Source of the DNA: Basidiobolus meristosporus CBS 931.73
Lineage: Eukaryota > Basidiobolomycota > Basidiobolomycetes > Basidiobolales > Basidiobolaceae
Assembly: GCA_002104905.1 (NCBI GenBank)
Contig: MCFE01000749.1
Span: forward strand, 1-39,539
Direction: 5' to 3'
Length of the DNA stretch: 39,539 nt
How positions within the stretch are numbered: the stretch's first letter is position 1; every line of letters starts with the position of its first letter. The notes beneath the pieces are model-generated. The model did not search any database, was not told where the DNA came from, and saw nothing but the letters and a program-made list of their open reading frames with translations. Made by a program: the position numbers and the translations under genes. Of this stretch, positions 21,475 to 31,974 are shown in pieces.

Positions 21475-24400
21475 CTAACGTTGGTTTGCTTTGCTTGCTC
21501 TAGCAGAATCCAACATTATTTGCCCAGAATTCTTTTCCATTTCGCCTTCTAGCGCCATGCGTTCGTTACCAACCATATGCCCAACACTTTCTTTGACCGT
21601 TCCCTTAACTTTTTCCAATATGCCTCCGAAACTGCTTGGGTGTTTATCTCGGGAGATATATGTTTCTTCCGGGAAATCTCCAGGCATACGTTGTGGATGA
21701 GTCGCGTCCAGTTGCGGTTGAGCAGCACCATGAATACGGTTACTTGCGGTATCGGAGAAGCGAGAATGTTCTTTACTTTCGTCATATCCCACACTCTCCC
21801 GTACACGGTGCTCGTACGCAGGGCCGCTCTCGTTTAAGTCCCTAGCTCCATGGAGGTTATCGTACACCGGGATGTCGGTTATATCGTTGCTAGAGTTACC
21901 TATGAACGTGGGGTCATTCAGATTCATATCTTGAAGCCTGTTTTCGATGGGCTGATTGTGCACCTTATGGCTGTGTTGATCCATTAAACCTGCAACACCG
22001 GTGCCTAGCACAACTCCTTTAGCTGCACTACCTTGGGCTTTGAAATCTGAAGTGTCACTTGTAGACATTTGGTTCGACGAAAGGTTGCGGCCAGTGGTGG
22101 TTGTGGTGTTGCTTGTTTCGGTGTAGGAATCCGGATTCAATATATTTCCCGAGGAATACAGATTTGGGTCGTATGGTGCGCCTTGAGCATTAGAGTCCGA
22201 TAGTCTGGATTTCTCGGTGGTACCTTCATCTTGAGGCTTCTCTTGTCTTGTCCGGTCCAGAGTATTTCTATCCGCTTCGCCCCGAGATATTGCTGAGCCG
22301 GCTATGCCTGCTCCTACCACCGAGCCACCAATGATGGACGCTGAGCTCTTGGCATCTCTTGAAGTTTCATTCCTGAAATCATTGCTGGCTGTTGTGTTCG
22401 CCGATCGATCAATGTTTGGTACGCCACTAGACGAGCCGGTCTTATCATTTTGTGATTTCCAACTTTCCTCGTTCCGGTACTGATTTGAATACTCGTCATA
22501 CCGGAGACTAGACTGCAGGTTTCCGGTGGGGTCGTTGTTTGCCACATTGCCGATGGATCTTTCACCCACAGTGGGATGTAATGTGCCACCAATGTGAGGT
22601 TGGGTTGAATCATATGCTGTTGCATTAGATGCTTCGTTTAGTGAATGCCCACCAAGCTTCTGAGTGGATCGATCATAAGGATTGTCCGCATTGGAGTGTC
22701 CATACTGGCCTTGATTTCCCGCTGCACTATCATCTTTCTCTGTTGCAAAATTGCCGCTTGAGTTGACTTGACTCCTATGGGATGCACTGGAATCATATTG
22801 AGACCTCTCTTGACTGTACTCATCTGTAGTAGTGTTGGCAATATCGCGGGTGTCTTCGCTCTTTTTGTGAGCTACGATTGCTGCACCCGCGGCCAAAGTA
22901 GAAGCGGCCGCAATACCTGCTCCGATGATAGTGGATGGCTTTGCTTGGTGTCCTGAGGTTTCTGCCCTCTGGGTGGTTTCTCCAATATCTTTTCGGTTAT
23001 CCCGATGGGTGACATTGGAGAATTTCGAGTAATCAGGCTCATTGGATCGAACCGGATCATTCCAGTCCGACTCACCGCGTGGCTGGTTGCTGGTCCATTT
23101 AGAATTGTCTTGAGCACTATTGGTGTAGTCTGTGGTTGTATCCGTCTCACCATAAGAGGTGTTGTATTCTGTAGAGCCAACACCGGTGTTCGCATTATAG
23201 TCATGTCTGGGTTGCGCTACGGGCTGGGCTGTAGCATCACGATTAACCTGGTTCTGATTAAAATCAGGAGCCTCATATTCCCTGGTGACAGTGGAAGTGT
23301 TTCTGTCAGCCGTGTTTTCATATCTGGAAACTCCAGAAGAAAGTGGATTAACGTTTTCGGTCTTAGGCTTGCTTGAGTGAGTGCCAACAATGGCGGCTCC
23401 AGCCCCAGCCCCTGCTGCTGCCGCTGTTGCGGCAATAGGAATATTTGATTGATGTTGTTGATCATACTTGCCAACAATTTCTTGATACCTGTTACTGGTG
23501 GTGTCTGTTACACCCCGATCTCCACCTGAAACATCAGTTACAGGAGCATTGATATCGTCACCATGCTGACTGTATTCAGTTCTTCCTGGAGAATATTCAC
23601 TCGACTGCTGTTGTACTACGATAGGTTGTCTGGAAGACTCGTCCTTAATAGATGACCTAGAGTATTCGTTTTGCTGCGAGCCAGAAGTAGCAAAATTTCC
23701 CTCATTTGCTCGTTTACTAATGCCACCGTAATCACCGGATTCATTGCGGGGTGTAGTAGAACCATGATGACTACTGTCTTGAATAGACTGATCGTTTTGT
23801 CCGCTTAAATTCTCGCTGAATTGTCGGCCTGTAGAATTGGAAGTAGCGAATTGCTGATTTCCTTCACTGATGCTGCCATACGTACTAGAATCCTTGGAAG
23901 GAATTGGGCTATAATAATCACTGTCTTGAATTGAATGATTATTTGTGTTGCTTCCGTAGTCCTCCCTAGAATGGTAACCTGTGGTACCGGTAGAAAAACG
24001 TTCACCAACACCTCCGTGTATCTTGGATTCTTCATGGGATACAGCAGGGCCATATCTACTACTCTCAAGAGATTGGTCATGTGCATTGCCTTTACCATCC
24101 TTCAACTTGTGACCCATTGCCACTGCGCCTGCACCGGCAGCGAGAATTCCTCCAGCTACTGGGGCGCTGAATTTTGCATCATGCCTGTCTCTTCCTATAG
24201 GAGTATTATTTGATCCTCTTGAGTAGTCTGCAGGCGACTTCCCCTCAACACCTGAAACAATTGCCGTAGTAGAAGAATTATCAACAACTCCCGAGCTATC
24301 CGGTGTTACACGTAGAGCGGTGTTTGAGTTGTCTGATTTGGCCAAGTTATCCACATGGATAGGGTTCTTCGATCCTGTTAAATTTGAGTCTAATGGCCTG

Positions 24401-25296
24401 GCAACGCTCTCGGAGGTAACAGAGGTAACAGGGACATGTTCCAAATTCGATCTTGAATTGGGAACATTGATTTGGGTTCCCGCGACTGTAGATTGTAAAT
24501 TCGGTTGTCTGTCCCGCTGAGCCATGCGTTCAAAATGTTCCCGATCAGGGTTCCCATCATCAACTACGAAGTTTTGGCTGCTGGATTTATCATTGTTGTC
24601 AGCCCTGTTCCTTTGGTCAGCGTATCCAGCTCCTTGGATACCAGCAGATGGTCGGATGCTGTGACCATGCTGCGTATGTGAAGGTACATATTCTGGCTCT
24701 TTGTCTCTATGGACCATGGCCTCAAATGTTTCACGAGTAGGGCTGCCATCTCTTGGAACATGGGTTTGCCGTTCGGACGACTTTTTATCGTCCTTGTGGC
24801 GATCGTGCTTGTGATCAGAGGATCTCGCTGCATAAGCAGCTGTTTGAGTAGCTACTGGTCCCTCAGATTTGTAGGAGGCATAACTGGGCTCCTTATCCCT
24901 ACCAACGATTCTTTCAAAGGTTTCGCGAGTAGGACTACCGTCTCGTGGAACATGATTTTTTTTTCTGGTTTGCGAATCGATCTCTTGCTTGTTGTGGCGA
25001 TCGTAGCTCCTATCTCCGACATTGCCAGATGAAGATATATTAGAAGTTGCGATTGGCACCGAGGTGGCTCCAATTCCAGTAGATGCGTCAACGACATGTT
25101 GTGATTTGATATGGGATGAGGCCAAGGAGGCCTCATCTCTGCCTACATTTGAAGGTAGCGGCGGCAGTGGCTTTTCCAGATATGCGCCAGTAGTGCTTGC
25201 ATGTCCCGGGAGTGATCGCTGCTTGGCTTGGTCAGACAGTTTTCCAACACTATTTACTAGCTCACCATCTTTAAATGCTTCGCGATTGCTTGACAT
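21475..25296 (-). CDS. Large disordered repeat protein with glycine-zipper segments and CsbD-like C-terminus
   Basis: A single uninterrupted frame of 1273 aa. I do not recognise the full-length protein. Most of it is Ser/Asn/Gln/Asp/Thr-rich and should be disordered. Residues 115-265 hold three copies of a motif [HF]VxxDGxPxREx FExxxxRDxxP at exactly 64-residue spacing. Residues about 407-555 hold a second repeat marked by QSLESS, HSIQDS and QSIQDS. Five short Gly/Ala-rich hydrophobic segments (about 378-396, 619-637, 788-810, 986-1003 and 1091-1104) have the pattern of glycine zippers and are often followed by a His/Lys-rich end. The C-terminus (about 1222-1260: GGILEKVKGTVKESVGHMVG, then NERMALEGEME) resembles CsbD/LEA-like stress proteins. 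A role in stress tolerance or membrane association is inference. Lack of introns contrasts with the intron-rich neighbours. Confidence 0.85.
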   Translation of the reverse strand: MSSNREAFKDGELVNSVGKLSDQAKQRSLPGHASTTGAYLEKPLPPLPSNVGRDEASLASSHIKSQHVVDASTGIGATSVPIATSNISSSGNVGDRSYDRHNKQEIDSQTRKKNHVPRDGSPTRETFERIVGRDKEPSYASYKSEGPVATQTAAYAARSSDHKHDRHKDDKKSSERQTHVPRDGSPTRETFEAMVHRDKEPEYVPSHTQHGHSIRPSAGIQGAGYADQRNRADNNDKSSSQNFVVDDGNPDREHFERMAQRDRQPNLQSTVAGTQINVPNSRSNLEHVPVTSVTSESVARPLDSNLTGSKNPIHVDNLAKSDNSNTALRVTPDSSGVVDNSSTTAIVSGVEGKSPADYSRGSNNTPIGRDRHDAKFSAPVAGGILAAGAGAVAMGHKLKDGKGNAHDQSLESSRYGPAVSHEESKIHGGVGERFSTGTTGYHSREDYGSNTNNHSIQDSDYYSPIPSKDSSTYGSISEGNQQFATSNSTGRQFSENLSGQNDQSIQDSSHHGSTTPRNESGDYGGISKRANEGNFATSGSQQNEYSRSSIKDESSRQPIVVQQQSSEYSPGRTEYSQHGDDINAPVTDVSGGDRGVTDTTSNRYQEIVGKYDQQHQSNIPIAATAAAAGAGAGAAIVGTHSSKPKTENVNPLSSGVSRYENTADRNTSTVTREYEAPDFNQNQVNRDATAQPVAQPRHDYNANTGVGSTEYNTSYGETDTTTDYTNSAQDNSKWTSNQPRGESDWNDPVRSNEPDYSKFSNVTHRDNRKDIGETTQRAETSGHQAKPSTIIGAGIAAASTLAAGAAIVAHKKSEDTRDIANTTTDEYSQERSQYDSSASHRSQVNSSGNFATEKDDSAAGNQGQYGHSNADNPYDRSTQKLGGHSLNEASNATAYDSTQPHIGGTLHPTVGERSIGNVANNDPTGNLQSSLRYDEYSNQYRNEESWKSQNDKTGSSSGVPNIDRSANTTASNDFRNETSRDAKSSASIIGGSVVGAGIAGSAISRGEADRNTLDRTRQEKPQDEGTTEKSRLSDSNAQGAPYDPNLYSSGNILNPDSYTETSNTTTTTGRNLSSNQMSTSDTSDFKAQGSAAKGVVLGTGVAGLMDQHSHKVHNQPIENRLQDMNLNDPTFIGNSSNDITDIPVYDNLHGARDLNESGPAYEHRVRESVGYDESKEHSRFSDTASNRIHGAAQPQLDATHPQRMPGDFPEETYISRDKHPSSFGGILEKVKGTVKESVGHMVGNERMALEGEMEKNSGQIMLDSARASKANQR
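23632..24078 (-). repeat. Second in-frame repeat array, about 46-49 codons
   Basis: Residues about 407-555 of the same protein contain three related units beginning QSLESS (408), HSIQDS (454) and QSIQDS (503), each continuing with a Ser-rich segment, a charged SKDSS/RNESG/HEESK block, then YGSIS or YGGIS or HGGVG and a Phe-containing FATS/FSTG block. The period is 46-49 residues and the units are clearly diverged. Confidence 0.65.
24502..24954 (-). repeat. Three in-frame repeats, 192-bp period
   Basis: Within the 1273-aa protein, residues 115-137, 179-201 and 243-265 share VPRDGSPTRETFE-type cores followed by RDKEP or RDRQP. The diagnostic glycine falls at 120, 184 and 248, a period of exactly 64 codons. 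Copies 1 and 2 are almost identical in the core and copy 3 is diverged (VVDDGNPDREHFE). The residues before each core are also similar (Asp/His/Lys/Ser-rich), so the whole 64-aa unit was probably duplicated. Confidence 0.8.
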
Positions 25297-27707
25297 AATT
25301 ACTAATTTACAAAGTAGGCTTGATAGGTTGTTGAAGTGGACTGATATAACTTTTCATGCTATCTCCGCTCCCTTTATAACGGTTCTTCAGGTACAATCTT
25401 TGCATCATAGCACTTGGCATAATTTCTCAAATCAAGTGGTGACGTTGCTACTGTTTCAGGAAACCTTCACCGCCGTCATCATATTCTCTACACCAGCGAA
25501 TTATTTCAGCACTTTTAACTGCAGTCACTCACTAAACGCTGACTCTTCGTGTCATCCTAGTCACCCATGATTTCATTTTTTATGACCTGTTTATTGGCTA
25601 GGGAAACAGTGCTCAGCAAAATAATTATTCCGATATATTTATTTACGATCGAGAAAAGTTTGTTTCAATCAGCATACGGATGATTCTCATACCTTTCAGG
25701 TACGTTCAATCTTATTTCCGAATATTGGTGAGCGTTGTATCGCAGACAGAAATAGAAGTCTCGTTAAGCACCGGGGAGAAATAGATTCGATCATTGGTTT
25801 GGAGCTGCTCATTACGGTTTACTCCCATGCCATGCTTTTCCTCGGCTCTCCCACGAAATGCGGGATTTGTAAGTCAAGAGCAGTCCCACAGCCTCGCTGA
25901 TTTGACACCCAGCAGTCACAACGCCTGGCCGATCATCATGAATACTGCTGGCAAACCCTTCCCTATAAGACCTCTAATTGAGACGCAGTCCCTCCGAATC
26001 GCCCCACCGCGACCTACAAGTCGATGGCCTTCGGCTCCAACAACCGATGGGCTCAGTTAGTATCGCATATGAATGTACCGTACATTACCTACTAGCAGTC
26101 TAGGAACAACCAGGGTGACTGTAGGTTGCAAATCACGACAGTGGATTGTAGATGGCATGATGGAGGCTAAGCTGCTTCCCGTTCTATACGTGGATCCATA
26201 CATATATCACAAATGATTGAAGATAGTGGACACTTATATGTGCCCAATAACACTCTTTCATTTCATCTGGAACTGTCTCAGCGACTACACTGAAGATTGG
26301 ATGCCTGTCATTTCCAAAGCGCTGATTTCTATGATGGAATGGCGGACTAATTCGAGTGAAGTCATCGTGAGACTTGGCCAAATGCACATCCTCAAAGTGA
26401 TGATTTGTGGATATCTATTACGCATGACGGACACGCGAAAAGTACATCCCTAACCTACCTCGGCTACCCTTTACAACTAGAGCAGTCTTGCAAGCTGTGT
26501 TCGATAATGCCCGCTTCCCTCTTAAAGATTGTGGAGATAGTACCCTCGCTGAAATGAAAATCTCGTTCAGGCAACATCAATGCTGATTTGTAGTCGTGAG
26601 CCAGATATTCAATTGATCAGTAATCAATAGCCTTATCACAGTTTTCATATTCGGATCTGAAGCAAACACCAGGGAATTACTCCGTGCAATACACGGTAAG
26701 GATACAAGAAAAGGCACAATAAGAAGGGGGTATATGGTCACCAGCAACTATTTTCAGAGAGTGCCCAGCGAACCATTTTGGCCAATCTCGAAGCATCAGG
26801 TAGTACCTGTATGTGTGTGGCCATCCTATACTCGGCAACGCCCCTTGCCACTATAGGGCTGTACCGCTTGGTAAGCAGATTGTGCCAATGTTGTCTATTG
26901 AAAGGGAAGCAATCTTGTAGAACACTGATAAATTACATGACACGTAGATCAAGCATGGTTATATAATTCGTACAGCCCTAACCCTAATCTTAACCAGGGC
27001 GTCTACACCAATTGGCTAACACTATATCTCACCACAACTAATTCTAACCAAATAGTACATTACCATAATGCTCCGATCAATACAATCCCACTCGATTGTT
27101 GCACCATGCTTGATTATCCATCTATTTACAGCTTAGACTGAGCTTTAAGTTTGATATAGGTATCATTGGCGGATTCCCAATTAGAGCACTCTTGGATGGA
27201 ATGTATATGGTCCCTAAAACGAAGCCCTCCCAAGATGACAATTAATCTGTGTCTCCATTTGATATTCTGCCGCTTCATGAAGCATGCTATTTACATGATG
27301 CAGATCGGTTGATCTATGCCAGGTGGGGATTTATTGCTGTAGTTTCTTGATCCAGTGCTGACACAGTTCATGATAATCTGTGTCAGGTGATATGGACTGG
27401 AACGGCATTGGCACGGTGAAAGGGGTGAACAAAAGAAAATTATTCACATGTATTGGTGACTGCAATTACGAAATGAAATGGTATGAAGGGTTGTGTACAA
27501 AAAGAATCCATGGCAAACGATCACATGAAACAAAATTGCCACAGATAACGTGCGATAAAAAGAGCCCGGCAACTATAGCTCTTTACCAAATATCCTGGGA
27601 AGATGAACCCCTAAATGGTTTACATGGGCTCATAAACAGGTTTCACTAGGAAACAAGGAAAGATGTCATTAAAAGGCTACATTGCATGGGAGATCAGTTT
27701 CTATATT
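25297..27707. other. 2.4-kb stretch without recognisable genes
   Basis: Only short frames (the longest being 88-89 codons at 25794-26060 and 27380-27649), none recognisable. The left end is the promoter of the large repeat protein gene. A two-unit telomere-like motif CCCTAACCCTAA is at 26976-26987, too short to interpret. The right end is the 3' flank of the seven-helix protein gene. Confidence 0.45.
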
Positions 27708-28709
27708 CTAGGGAACAGTTGATATACAGAGACTATTCTCCGAGTTACTCTCTCGGCCTATTTTGTACCCCCAGGAGTCTTGCCATTGAGCGGCAACAAG
27801 CTCTTTACTTTGCACATCAGGCTTACCTTGGTTGTAGTTATCTTCAGCCTGAGTAAGCGGGTTCACTCCGGGGGGAGTGTGTGTATGTGAATACCGATCG
27901 AGATGGTACCCGTTGGAGATCCCATTTGATCGACTGTATGATTCCACAAAGATTTTTCTTGTGTCCTCAACAATAAAGATGAGTAATAACGATTGAATCA
28001 GATTTACAATGGAATAAGTCAAAAATAAATAGTCTGTCAGGTAAACAGTGATTTGACCCACCAGTATTTCACTAAGAGCAATTAACCCGGTAAATATGCA
28101 GTTGTTAATTAAAAGATGTCTCCATGCTTTGGCGGATGTCATTTTGGTTGGGGGGGAGTGCCTGACGAGTTTCACAAGGTGCTCCATAAAGAACAACAGA
28201 ATCAGCAATTCGCTGGCAATCTTGATATACTGCATAATTGCAGAGAGGTCGTAGTCCATCACGGTGTTGCACATCTCACCAATCTTGTTGTTGGGTCCTT
28301 GGATCGTGGTAACTAGCCATATGCACAGGGCGAAGCGAACCACCCATGTTGGCACTATCAGCATGGTTAGCAGCTTCCTGTGATTTGTGAAAGACCGGCA
28401 ACGAATGTACATGGCCGCCTCGGCAGCGATGGCAAAAAATTGGTAATCAATGCCACCAATGATGGCAACCAAGCGACATGAGATGGGGAAACCAGAACAC
28501 ATCAGCATAATGGTTATATTTCGAATGCTTGCGAAAAGCAGTTGCGCAGACATCGCAAGCTTGAACGGGCGCCTATGTATGAACAGGCTTTTGTCCAGGG
28601 ACTGCACCCATAGTAGGACCAGCCAAGAAGCACTGATGGTGGTGACGGTAGCATTGACAAGGCTACTCATAAGCTTTACCTCCTGGGTTGCATCCATTTC
28701 GATATCCAA
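27708..28709 (-). CDS. Seven-transmembrane protein, orphan receptor-like
   Basis: One exon encodes 333 aa. Seven hydrophobic helices can be placed at about 15-38, 50-71, 78-102, 112-135, 155-178, 197-220 and 224-248, followed by an 85-residue polar C-terminal tail rich in Ser, His, Asn and Gln. The topology (short N-terminus, seven helices, cytosolic tail) is that of a G-protein-coupled receptor or a related fungal seven-helix protein. I see no retinal-binding lysine in helix 7 and no DRY, NPxxY, PAQ or CFEM signature, so no known class can be assigned. Function and ligand are unknown. The membrane prediction is confident, the receptor reading only tentative. Confidence 0.75.
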   Translation of the reverse strand: MDIEMDATQEVKLMSSLVNATVTTISASWLVLLWVQSLDKSLFIHRRPFKLAMSAQLLFASIRNITIMLMCSGFPISCRLVAIIGGIDYQFFAIAAEAAMYIRCRSFTNHRKLLTMLIVPTWVVRFALCIWLVTTIQGPNNKIGEMCNTVMDYDLSAIMQYIKIASELLILLFFMEHLVKLVRHSPPTKMTSAKAWRHLLINNCIFTGLIALSEILVGQITVYLTDYLFLTYSIVNLIQSLLLIFIVEDTRKIFVESYSRSNGISNGYHLDRYSHTHTPPGVNPLTQAEDNYNQGKPDVQSKELVAAQWQDSWGYKIGRESNSENSLCISTVP

Positions 28710-30423
28710 ACGTATTTAAGGGAAAGGAAATTCGTCAAAGGTAGTAAACAGAAGCTCGAGAAAACAAAAGGTCGGCAAAATCTTGCTTTCAGCACGGGTC
28801 AATGAGCGGTACAGGGGAAGTGCCAAGTGACAAAAGTACCCTGAAGAGAATGGGGTGGGGAGTCCTTGTTATATAGAGACTATGGGAACCAAGACCCAAT
28901 ACTATCTCGTGTAAGCCATCACTCGAGGAGTGACACTATCTGAAATCAATCGGGTTGAACACCTGGATTCGCTTACAGCAATCCAATATAAGCGTTAATT
29001 ATCAACAATCATGAGCATGCGAAATCACACAATCCATCCGTGATTGTGAGAGGTTCCAAATACCCAATCTACTCCATTCAGGGATTTGGAACTAGTGTTA
29101 TATTAGCAATCACCTTACGAGAGGGTCGCTTGAGCTTCCCAATCCTCAGTCGCAGACGCCGTATGAACCAAGGGTTTGGCATGTGGCGGCACTAAAGTAC
29201 ACGCAGCTTCGAGTCAGCTCCCACCATATCAAAGGGATGGGTCTCAGGGATGGGGGCTAAATGACACTTTCATCTCAGACACATTTCATTCAGCCAACTT
29301 GGGTAGAGGAAATCATTCTCTTGGTCCTACCAGTATTCCCATATGGCGCCACCAGGCTTATACCGGAATGATCGGAACGCAATCGCCTCATTGGGTGAAG
29401 GTATATTGGAAGCAGCTCTGTGTGCTTACTTGCACATACACATTCTTGCGTCCATAGGTGCGTTGCAGTTGCACAGGAAATGGCCCACAGAGAGTGGGAG
29501 TAATCGGTGCGTGAAGGGCGGAGCATGGAGCTCAATGGAATCAAAACCTATAAGCTAGGATTATCTTGAACTGAAAGAGGCAACGCGCTATGGATGCTTC
29601 CATAAGGCCTAATTAGTGATAGCTGGGGTTTAAGAGTTGAGGATGGAAAGTGTCACAGTGCTTGATCCTTGATAATCAGAGTTATCCTTGTTTGGGTTTA
29701 GTAGACACAACCTGTGTGGCGCGGCGAATTTGCATTCGTTCTAGGAGAGCTGCTGCTCCCGAGCTCTCTGAATAGCCGACACTCTGACGAATTACTATCT
29801 CCAACCTGCATTTTCACAGCAACTTTGTGGTTCAGTGTTACACAGCCGGGCTCAAATGAGTCAGGTGCGGATTTGCATCTCCACCAGCAATGGGATCGGC
29901 TGGATCATCAGGTGCATCCGGATATCTATAGATATGAGCAGAGTGACTCAAAGGTAGCGAGTACTACACTGTGGAGTGCAGAATGTTCTTTCGAACCGGC
30001 ATACAAAGCAACCAAGATGCAAACCTTCCGGGGCGGTTCCCATCTAGGCCAGCGAACATTGCGGGTTAGCTGGAGTCCGTAGGACATTGCTGAACGAGGA
30101 TGATCAATCTTGCTTGCCTCGACATCTAATACATCTCGCGGGTGATTGGGAGGTGGGGCTGATTTAATACTGATTAGGATTTCTGGTGTCCCATTAATCT
30201 TGATTTTTGAAGTGGATTGATGATTTAGTCCACATGCTCAGCGAGAAGTCACTGATTTTGTAATATTTTCACGCAACACCAGATATACTTCCGAATCTGT
30301 AGTTGATTCTCCACTCGGCTCCAAGTATATGAGCATATATGCACCGCTACTGTCCTCGAAACTATCCGCTCAACTCCCTTATTTTTCACTAGTTCTTGCT
30401 AGCTAACGGCAAAGATCCTGAAT
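28710..30423. other. Divergent intergenic region, no recognisable gene
   Basis: This contains the promoters of the minus-strand seven-helix gene and the plus-strand FAD oxidase. The frame at 29714-30082 (122 codons) and the overlapping frames near 29176-29558 have no recognisable similarity. TATATG-type sequences at 30325-30341 lie 80-100 bp before the oxidase start and may be its core promoter. Confidence 0.45.
28869..28875 (-). promoter_or_regulatory. TATA box of the seven-transmembrane gene
   Basis: TATATAA read on the minus strand, about 160 bp upstream of the start codon at 28709. It is the best core-promoter match in this flank. Confidence 0.4.
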
Positions 30424-31974
30424 ATGCGTGTTGCGGGTGCTGTTCATTTACTGTCGCTGCTGGCTGCTGCTGCTCAGCTTACCTTGGCTCAAGAGTCAGT
30501 ATTCTCTAGCCTGGCCCAGAACGCAACCTACCGTAGTCAAGCTGAGTTCTATATCCGAGATGGACCCGAGGCACAGCACAACAAATACCTGGCTGCTTTG
30601 AAATTCTTCAACAACCTGTACCAGCCAGAGGAGCTCCCCAAGACTGCTCTTCCTCTGGCTATCCTGAAGCTTCACCCTAAACAGGAGTATGACTTGAGCT
30701 GGTTAGTGGAGGCTGCACGAGTTACCGGAATCAAGATTTCTGCACGCTCTGGAGGGTATCATTCTGCTTACGCCAGTGTTTTACCAGTAAATGGAGTTAA
30801 AGAAACCCCCAGAGAGTTCGTTTTGGTTGACCTCTCTAGCCTCAAAGGCATCACTATTGATCCCAAGAGGAAGATAGCTGTTGTGGAGCCTGGGGTGACC
30901 GGAAGTGAGCTTTATGATGCGACTGCAAAGTATGGCCTCCATTTCCCAGGACCTCATACAAGCTTTGTTACTATCGGTGGGTTCCTCCTCCAAGGCGGTA
31001 TGGGCTTTGGATCGCGTTTGCTAGGTGCTGGCGTTGACAACGTCGTAGGCTTTGAGATTATCACATCTCGTCATAATGGCAGATCTCTGTACGTTGATGC
31101 AAACAATTATCCCGACTTGTTTTACGCTGTTCGTGGTGGTGGACAATTCTTCGGAGTGATCACCAAATTCCACCTGAAGGTGTATCCCATCGTAGACCAA
31201 CCAGCATTGATCCCAACTTACAGCGCCAAAACCATCAAACTGGAGACTTCCTTCTCGATCCACGACCAGAAAAATTTCCCTGCTGTTCTCGACTTCTATA
31301 AGAAATTCGACCCAACGGCACCTAAGAGCGTGGAAACCAAAATAGTTTTCATCAAGGATGCTGACGCTAATGCACAGCTCTTACTTTCGGCTACTTCTGT
31401 TGCCCCATTCAACTCGAGTGCCAGTGTAACTGCTGCGCTCAATGAGATCGAGAGTTTCAACAAAAACAATGGTGCATTCTTCGAGTCTAACGCACCAACC
31501 ACTTATTATGATGCGGTTCATGGAGGAGACAGCTCTTGGAGCACCCCGAATTTGTCTTACATTGCCGAGGATATCTGGATTGCTACCCCGCTCAGCGATA
31601 AGGTGTTGAAGGTGATTTCCGAGGTGTGGGCCAAAGCTCCCTCTGTCCTTTCGTCGATGTTCCTGAATACTGGAACTTGGGAAGCCCCATCGTCAAGTGC
31701 TCTTGGTTTCGACCCCAGCTATTCCCTTGGTATCTACAGCACATGGGTTCGCAACGGCGATGTCAAATGGGATGAAGCCAACATCCAGTGGTTGAAAGAC
31801 ACTGTAGAGGCTCTGAAGCCATATACCCTAGGATTCTATGCAAACGAAATGCAGCCTCGATCTGATGGGGATGCGAATTATTGGAGAAAATGTTACCAGC
31901 CTGATGCCTGGAAAAAGTTGAACAACGCGAAAGCCAAATGGGATTCTAGAAGAGTCTTCAAAGACCTGCAGTAA
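30424..31974 (+). CDS. Secreted FAD-dependent oxidase (GOOX/berberine bridge enzyme-like)
   Basis: One exon encodes 516 aa with a signal peptide (about 1-22). An N-terminal PCMH-type FAD-binding domain (about 75-255) contains KISARSGGYHS (104-114), VLVDLSSLKGI, AVVEPGV and VTIGG with QGGMGFGSRLLG. A substrate domain follows, and a short BBE-type C-terminus has YWRKCY...WDSRRVF. Related enzymes oxidise oligosaccharides, reduced sugars or alkaloids with O2, releasing H2O2, outside the cell. Bicovalent members carry a His in RSGGH and a Cys before the second glycine motif. Here Tyr occupies the His position (the His is one residue later, H113) and no Cys is seen near residues 176-186, so flavin attachment may be single or absent. 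Substrate unknown. Confidence 0.9.
   Translation: MRVAGAVHLLSLLAAAAQLTLAQESVFSSLAQNATYRSQAEFYIRDGPEAQHNKYLAALKFFNNLYQPEELPKTALPLAILKLHPKQEYDLSWLVEAARVTGIKISARSGGYHSAYASVLPVNGVKETPREFVLVDLSSLKGITIDPKRKIAVVEPGVTGSELYDATAKYGLHFPGPHTSFVTIGGFLLQGGMGFGSRLLGAGVDNVVGFEIITSRHNGRSLYVDANNYPDLFYAVRGGGQFFGVITKFHLKVYPIVDQPALIPTYSAKTIKLETSFSIHDQKNFPAVLDFYKKFDPTAPKSVETKIVFIKDADANAQLLLSATSVAPFNSSASVTAALNEIESFNKNNGAFFESNAPTTYYDAVHGGDSSWSTPNLSYIAEDIWIATPLSDKVLKVISEVWAKAPSVLSSMFLNTGTWEAPSSSALGFDPSYSLGIYSTWVRNGDVKWDEANIQWLKDTVEALKPYTLGFYANEMQPRSDGDANYWRKCYQPDAWKKLNNAKAKWDSRRVFKDLQ

Noticed and set aside
26976-26987. Telomere-like CCCTAACCCTAA in the 25-27 kb intergenic region
   Set aside because: Only two repeat units, in the opposite orientation to the array, with no retroelement sequence next to it. 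Expected by chance or as a trivial remnant.
29714-30082. 122-codon plus-strand open frame upstream of the oxidase
   Set aside because: No recognisable domain or signal peptide, and its position in a divergent promoter region suggests chance.
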